Source of the DNA: Cristatella mucedo
Taxonomy: Eukaryota; Bryozoa; Phylactolaemata; Cristatellidae
NCBI GenBank assembly: GCA_009760855.2
Contig: WPIO01000030.1
Coordinates: 3,629,501-3,693,500 of the forward strand
Length of the DNA: 64,000 nt
Direction: 5' to 3'
In this document: piece by piece, positions 51,696-64,000 of the stretch
Layout of the letters: each line of letters begins with the position of its first letter
Numbering within the stretch: the first letter of the stretch is position 1
The notes under the pieces: model-generated
Told to the model about the DNA's origin: nothing
What the model saw: the letters and a program-made list of their open reading frames with translations, nothing else
The model's database searches: none
Position numbers and translations under genes: made by a program

Positions 51696-52475
51696 CTCCA
51701 CAATCACGTCTGCCTACTTTCAACTACATAACATTGCTAACATTCGGGCTTGCTTAAATAAGTATAGCACACCTAATTTGGTCCATGCATTTGTGACAAC
51801 CCGTCTTGACTTCTGTAACTCACTGCTTGCTGGCCTACCGGCATGTACCATCAGGCACTTACAGCTAGTGCAAAGCTCTGCAGCTAGGCTTGTCTGTTGT
51901 GAGCGTCGCAGTTGCCACATCACACCACTTCTCACCGACCTGCACTGGCTACCACTGAAGCAACGGATTGACTTCAAGATTTTGTCACTCACTTTTAGGT
52001 CCCTCTATTCTTTGGCTCCAGCCTAACTATCAGATATACTTCCCCACCAGGCCAAGTATCACACCACCCGCTTTTCGGATTATAATAGTTTACCAATACC
52101 ACATACAAACCTCAAATCCTTTGGAGACCATGCATTTAGTTCGTATGCTCCCAAAGCCTGGAACTTACCCCCGACTTCCGTGACGACATCCCCAGACTTG
52201 ACCACATTTAAAAAGAACTTAAAAACACACCTATTTAGGACAGTATGTACTGGGTCCCTGTGATTCGTCCTTTATGTGCCTATGGGTGCTGACACTGTGC
52301 ATGCTGACCCTGTGCATGCTGACCCTGTGCATGTCACCCCTAACCATGTTATTTATGTTGTTTATCAAGCATGCTGCCACTCACCATTCAGTCGTGTTTC
52401 TTTTTTAGGAAATGTAAAGCACCTAGAAAGAGATTGAATTCTCTAAGGGTGCTTTATCAAGTGCATTATTATTAA
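51696..52475 (+). mobile_element. LINE-B (L2/CR1-like) 3' part
   Basis: It reads VHAFVTTRLDFCNSLLAGLP, VQSSAARLV and LTDLHWLPLKQRIDFKILSL, then AYAPKAWN-like and DLTTFKKNLKTHLF residues. It ends with gtaaagcacctagaaagaga and an ATTATTATTA tail. It abuts LINE-A in the same orientation. A 15-bp motif (gctgaccctgtgcat) is tandemly repeated at about 52290-52332. Confidence 0.9.
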
Positions 52476-54914
52476 TATCATTATACAGTCTTGCTGCGAG
52501 CATATAATTTGCACTTCAAGCCCGTTAGTCGTTCACGCACTTCTACAGGAAGAAACACGGCCAAAACATCACTCAAACAACGTATGTTTTGTGTCTCTCC
52601 AGAGAATATGTTGGAAGAAATATGAAGTACAATGTTTAGAAAATTTACATATGAACGGAACAAGGCTTAACACATACATTGTAAGAAATATCTACAGCGG
52701 AAGCAGTCATAGACCTCGCTAGTATGAGCTTCGGCTATATAAAAAGACTGCAGGAGTTTTTATCAGGTGAGCTTTGTAAATAAAACCCACAAAACCCTAA
52801 TAGGATACCAGTTCATTACTCGAATCCATGAAAGAAGCTTACAATTTTTTAATAATGGCACACCCATAACGTCAACTCTTAGTCTGATAATAAAAGCATT
52901 ATGCAAATATGCAGACCCTAATCCGCCACGCCTCCGCTCCCACAGGAGCTCTGCTTTCGCGAACGGCTATCGCATGCAATTCCTACTTTGTTTACTTGCC
53001 ATACACTCGTTTAAATGCTTTGTGGTACGCTGCAATTCCCGTTAATAATGAACTGTGAAGTTGGTCGCTGACTTGGAGCGGAGAACCGCTTATGAAATAG
53101 CCGCGATATATGAGCTGCGCGATCTTCGACTATGTAAGAACGAGAATTTTATTGTATCAGTTATAACCCGAGGATTATATATGGCGTAAGCCTGACCGCA
53201 GTTGATCTATGGGAGTGACGGCCTGCCTGTCCGTGAGTCACTTCGCCGAGTGTGAGCTGCTGCAAGCTTGCAAACGAGTCTGGCGGAAGTCACCTGCCGC
53301 ACCAGACGTAATATACAAGCAACTCTGCGCTTCTTCTAGTACGGCGTTTTTTCAGTGCTGCCTGCGGGGTATCGAGAGCTGTGTCGTTACTCTTGGGCGT
53401 ATTGCTATCGTCAGGTCCCCACTCATTTCATGCGTTGTAACGCTTTCGACTAATTAGGGTCGGGCAGATGTAACAACAGCATCCGTTATTTAGATCCAAC
53501 CGGAAATAAAGATGTAAAGAAGATTACTTTATCATTAGCTGTATTATGCAATTTTATGCGGTGCCTGTAACTAAGGAATACAGTGCCAGTACACCAGCTG
53601 AATGCTGGGGTCGTATTATGCATGACCTCCTTTCGGTCGTTATTTTTATTGGATAAGCCACGAATGGTGGTATCCCCGCGACCTTGCTTTGGCATGAAAT
53701 GACTTCAAAGGGCGGTTCTTTTCATAGCGATCAGTTCTCGAGTAGTAATTCACTGTAATTTAAGGGCGATGAAGATGATTTCACCTTGAAGATTGTGCCA
53801 CTATTAGCTAACTGCGATTAGCTTACGCCCAGTCTCGACTGAACAAGCCGCGGGCGATCGTATTTTGCGGCATGGGTGTTTGTGGGCTGAAAGGAAATTC
53901 AAAGTGTCCTGTTAGGTATTATAGATATATACATATATAATTAAAGGTAAACAAAATAATAAACACAATATCAATACTAATTAATAAACAAAATAATGCG
54001 ATGCATAGCGCCGGAGGACTCTCATTTCTTGCTCACATCTGCTCAGGCCAACCATTTGTCAGCAGCCTGCTTCCTTGCCGGTAGCGGCCATCAGCCACTC
54101 AACTTTACCACTAGTTTTCGCCCAGCACAAGCTGACGCAGGCGCTCCAGATCTGCCAGTCTGCAACAAGACCCACTCGCAGGCCATTAATCAACCAGCAG
54201 GCTTAGCTGACGAGTGTAGTCGTCTGTCTCAGCTCAGCTACACTCAGCACCGGTGTCGCCAGGCTGGCAGCGTCAATGCCGCCTCCTTCCATCTTGACAC
54301 TGATCGCCTGTGACTAGGCGAAGTCTCCATTGACTGCTTGGTCGCTATCTTACTGGACAACGCGGCTCTGTCCTTCAATCCAGGAAACTGCTATAAGCCA
54401 GACGCACCTGAGACTATCCACAAACAATGAATATCTCTGTGTACCGACCTCAGTCGGGTGTATTACGGCCAACCCTATTCCTCCGCTGTAGTCTCCGTTG
54501 GCGACCGCTCGGCTGCTCATGTGGTACAGCCACCAAAGCCACTTCCGTCTCGACTTGAGTGAGGTATATTACCAGCTACGAAGGTGGTTTACTCTGGCGC
54601 CTCGTTCAATAGACCTCCCTAATGGCCTCCGGCACCCATTACTCGCACGTCAGCACTTGGAGAAGAGCTCCAACGCTCGTGTGGAATGCTGACACATCAC
54701 CGGAATGCGACTCTGATGGACTGTACCGTCTGCACAACTCGCAGCCAGATGATAAGTTCCTGTTCATTCCCTGGCACGCCGACCAAGGCTCTTCACGAAT
54801 AGCCGACTTCTAATTTTGTATCACTACTGACTTTCACATGGCTGTTCCGACTGTGGTGGAACCTCAACACTACAGGGAAGGCAGTTGTAGCGGCTATCGG
54901 CCTCTCAACTGAGC
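52476..54914. other. Intergenic stretch, possible LINE 5' region
   Basis: At 53996-54300 a + frame contains CNKTHSQAINQPAGLAD, which resembles the translation of 55370-55470 (...NETHLLPINQ...) and could be a LINE endonuclease remnant. 52476-53990 holds nothing recognised. Confidence 0.35.
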
Positions 54915-55340
54915 CCCACGTAATAGCATGTATTTCCATCTGCAACTCCTTAAAGCCATACAGACTACGTGGGTATTACGAAAGTGAGTTTTGTGTAGTG
55001 AACTCACAGCCTAAGCAGCTTTCTGTCCACATTCGGTAGCCAACAGACTTCATCTTAAGTCACAAAGAAAAAGTGAGAAGCACAGCTGAGTCAGGAGAGT
55101 AGTTGAGGTAGTGAGTAGCATGGAAGTAGCATTTTAGGACAGCTGGCAAAGATGTACCTTAGTGGGCCGCAGGAGAGTAGTTGTCGTGGCGTAAGAATTA
55201 TGTAGGTGAGCTCCACAGTCTAGGACCTGCAGAGCAAAAACTTCTATCGCCAACTTTCTTTAAGCGGAGGAATGGAACGGCCAATTTATTGTCCACACAG
55301 GACCTGAGGGTTCGGGGAGGCTGAAACTAGTGCAGCAGTT
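54915..55340 (-). mobile_element. LINE-A 3' end, antisense copy
   Basis: It parallels 6655-7040 closely: aactccttaaagccatacag, acgtgggtatta, agtgaactcacagcctaagc, caacagacttc, aaagaaaaagtgagaag and gtctaggacctgcagagc. It covers the LINE-A 3' UTR and the last codons. Confidence 0.8.
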
Positions 55341-56467
55341 CAGCCAGTGCAGCCGAAGCTGCCCGCCTGCTCTTAGCCAGCAACGAGACGCACTTGCTTC
55401 CAATTAATCAAACCTGTAGGCTTAGCTGACGCAAGCGCTCGTCGGCCTCACTTCTGGCACTACCGTTGTGGACGTCGTCTGGCTGACCAGGTGACTATCG
55501 CCTCACCCATTGGAGCAAGAGGAGGCAGCAGCGCGTTGGGTGTAGTGGGGCCGTATGAGTAGGTGAAAGACTGTCTTCTTCCTCAACCGGTTCGTACCAT
55601 CATTTCCAAAACCAATTAAGCATACAGACGTTCATGGACTCATCCCAGCTCAAGCCAGCATTGAAAAAGCTTCCCGATTTCTTAGAAACAATATCGTTTA
55701 ATTACAGACTGTAAACACGTCTCGTTGAAGCTTAATGTTGGCTGTAAACGGCAAGCTGAAGTTTAAGCTTTGGTGTAAGTACCCGATAGAATGGTTCAGT
55801 GTCGATTAAAGTGCCCGATATAATGGCTCATAACCTTTTGTATATTCTCTTGCAGACAATCTCTCCGCTGTTAATGTCGATCGTCTAGAAAAATAATGCA
55901 GACATGAGGCTTGGCCGAAAGCATGCGCATTTCCCGCACGATTTGAGTGCTGCATCTGCAGGGCTCAGCTGAGGTGCCAACAGGAGCCCGTCATTTTACC
56001 TCCCACAGCAAGGAGCTGCGTACGCTGCATGGCTGGCAAGTGAAGAGTGAAATTCGCAATTATCAAAGCAGCCCGAGAGGTGAGCGGTTAGTTTTGTATT
56101 TCTGGCTACTGCCATCAAGCAGGATCTGAGAAACTCACTCAATGGCCCGCCATGCTCATCGCGATCCTTCAAGCGATCGATCTGAAGCGGTTGTGCGAAG
56201 ACGCATTGGAAGCCATTAACTCGCCGGCAGTCATAACGAAATCCTATCGTAGTCTGCTTGCATAGAGGTAGAGTAATACTAAAACACGTCAACTCTTTAA
56301 CGAGTGCCGCCAGATTGGCGCTTTAAAGTTCAGATGCCGAGGTCTGAAAGTGCTTTCCAATAGACGTCTGAAGCGTCGCCGAGCGAGTAGTTGAAGCTCC
56401 GGGAGTAAAGCTGCGAGTAAGCTACTGCTGCCTCGTGCGCCCCTTTCTTTTTGGTAATCCGACTCAT

Positions 56468-62301
<5,834 letters not shown>

Positions 62302-63041
62302 ACTCGTGCGCTGAGGTCGAGAGGTCGGGATGCAATGAGATCGCCGATGGCGGCGGCGACTCCTTACATCAGCTGTCCAAGCTGCTCAGCCAACCGACGT
62401 GCCTCTTAAAAAAGGCTTGTGCGACGCCTTATCTAGCAGTACAAACAGTTGATAGCGCGGCTGCTGTTGACGCAGAGCTCGTACCGTGATTCAGTCGGTG
62501 GGCGTAGTGTTTGATTTGCACCGCCGCGCGCGCGGACCTGGCACGGCGTGATCCTTGGGATCAGCGTGGCTGACCGAGCGCGGCCACAAAAGCGACGCGC
62601 GCGTGCACGACGAGCGCCCAACCTCGCTTTAAATTAATCTGCTAATCGTGGCAATCGCCAAGCGCCTTTGCTTGCGCAAATAATAAAGAAGACTACGCGT
62701 TGCGACACATAGAGGCGCGACGGCTTCGAGCACTGCCGGCCGCCGCCGCTGGCTCAGGGCGAAGAGACGCACTCGCGGCGGGTGCAGGTGCGCTGCAGAA
62801 AGTCGGCGGTGCAGAAAGTCGGCGTCGCACCTCGTAGGCCCGAGATAAGCTACCGCACGCCTAACCGCGAGGCCTGGAGTTGCGGCGAAGGGAGAGCGAA
62901 GTCGTTCGTCTCGCACTGCGGGCCAATCAGCGGCTCGCTTGCTCACGCACCCGCGGCCGTCACGCGACCTGCCTAGCAGACGTATCGCACTGCGATCGAT
63001 GGTCAGCGGCGGTATCCGCCCACTCTATTCGTGGCTGCCTC

Positions 63042-63206
63042 TAAATAAATAAAATAAATATGAATCATTTGTGTAGCGCCCCAAGAGAGCTTAGTCTACA
63101 TTCAGACGCTTCACGTACGCCCCGGGGCTCGAGCCCACGACCTCAGACAGACCTTGGTCCCTGGGGCGAGCACTTTAACCGCTGGACCAAACCAACTCTA
63201 GTTCGC
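63042..63206 (-). mobile_element. tRNA-derived SINE, family 1 (antisense)
   Basis: The reverse complement gives gttggtttggtccagcggtt, an A-box-like start. The B box gtcgtgggctcgagccccgg and the tail gcgctacacaaatgattcat followed by ATTTATTTTA are also present. Confidence 0.83.
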
Positions 63207-63693
63207 ACGCGCGTCGAGATGACCACGCACGAGCGTCTCGCTCGCGATGCATTTCAGGCGCGCGCCGCATTTCCGGCTGCGTTGCTGCCGGTGCTCCTGC
63301 GTTGCTAGGCTCGCGTTCTTTGTAGCGGCGGCGATGCGACTTCATTCCGCTTGACTTCCGCAGCGGTGGGTGCTTACAAAAAGGGCGCAGCAGCGGTCGT
63401 AAAATTTCCTCCGGTAGGTGAGCCGAGCGGAAGTTTAAACCCGCCTCCCGTCACGGCCTGCTTTCCGTACGCGCAGCGCTCAGCGCGTCAGCTTTCTCGA
63501 CCGGAGTCGGCCAGTCGCTTAATAGTTGCCCGCAAGGCTACTGCCGCCGGAGTCGCAGCAGCAGCACTACTGGCACTTGGCTGCGAGAGGTGCTCGCTCG
63601 AGCGCGGCCGTCCTGGCAGGCAGCCACCACCAAGCCGCCAGAGCGGATCGAGGTCGAATCGTGTCGCTGCCAAGCCAAGGCAATCGTCTGTCT

Positions 63694-63729
<36 letters not shown>
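63694..63729 (+). repeat. (GGC)n trinucleotide repeat
   Basis: About 12 GGC units upstream of FABP-B. A similar GGC run lies upstream of FABP-A at 37205. Confidence 0.95.
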
Positions 63730-63730
<1 letters not shown>

Positions 63731-64000
63731 GACATCCGCTCAGACGGCTCGAGCTCTAGGCTGCCGTTGTCCCGTGATCGTAGGCGCGGCGAAAGGAGTC
63801 TCGCAGCGTCGCTGTTAGGAGGCTGAGCGTCGCACTGCGGCCATTTTACTTTGATCCCGGTCGCGAAATACGACTTGCATCTCCGCTACGCATGCTGTCC
63901 TTTCCAAAGAGAAAGTAGAATCTTCTTTCACTCGAAATCTCGTCACGCCCGACGCACCTGCTGCAAAGGAAGCTTGGCGTCGCTGTGCGGAGCTGCGTTC

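Larger units (their letters stand above)
62302..64000. other. GC-rich region upstream of FABP-B
   Basis: Likely includes the FABP-B promoter, though no TATA or other element can be fixed. It holds an antisense SINE-1 (63042-63206) and a GGC run (63694-63729). Arg/Ala-rich ORFs near 63.5-63.8 kb are compositional. No gene was recognised to the window end. Confidence 0.5.

Overview
The window looks like animal nuclear DNA. Exons are short, with GT..AG introns of 79 bp to 8.5 kb, and they encode two animal protein families: coronin and intracellular fatty-acid-binding proteins (FABPs). The rest is dominated by simple repeats (GA/CT, GT/CA, AT, GGC), tRNA-derived SINEs, L2/CR1-like non-LTR retrotransposons and hAT-type DNA transposons. 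This mix suits an invertebrate, possibly a spiralian, but the sequence does not fix the species. I saw no prokaryotic or viral gene organisation and no CRISPR array.

Layout. (1) About 1-23.3 kb, + strand: the 3' two thirds of a coronin gene. Eight exons can be placed (751-926, 1312-1428, 9983-10102, 10185-10330, 13732-13807, 13981-14085, 15731-16087, 23089-23307). They cover the second half of the beta-propeller, the conserved C-terminal extension, an Ala-rich linker and a C-terminal coiled coil that ends in TAG. The N-terminal exons lie to the left of the window. The large introns carry (GA)n, (GT)n, SINEs and LINE pieces, including three LINE 3' ends in a row on the - strand at 6.4-8.0 kb. 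(2) 24-31.4 kb: intergenic DNA with a decayed LINE at 25.8-27.7 kb and long CT/GA tracts. (3) 31.5-35.2 kb, - strand: a four-exon FABP gene (here FABP-A) in a GC- and CpG-rich block that runs to about 38.3 kb. A degenerate hAT element lies in intron 2, and a 300-bp GA/GACA tract lies in intron 1. (4) 35.8-56.4 kb: intergenic DNA with large GA and CT/CTGT tracts, then an AT-rich stretch (42.6-49.5 kb) holding a broken transposon-associated ORF, then a LINE cluster (49.6-52.5 kb). (5) 56.5-62.3 kb, - strand: a second FABP gene (FABP-B) with the same exon plan (70/176/111 bp against 70/173/111 bp). It also has a hAT fragment in intron 2 and an (AT)n tract in intron 1. A GC-rich block with a GGC repeat follows, out to 64 kb.

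The two FABP genes form a diverged tandem pair, 12 of 23 residues identical in exon 1 and 16 of 37 in exon 3. Coronin regulates actin filaments and Arp2/3, while FABPs carry hydrophobic ligands in the cytosol, so no functional link between them is implied. I found no convincing new gene system. The points most worth checking are the terminal exons of both FABPs, the parallel hAT insertions, and the CpG-rich block at 36.3-38.3 kb that has no gene assigned to it.
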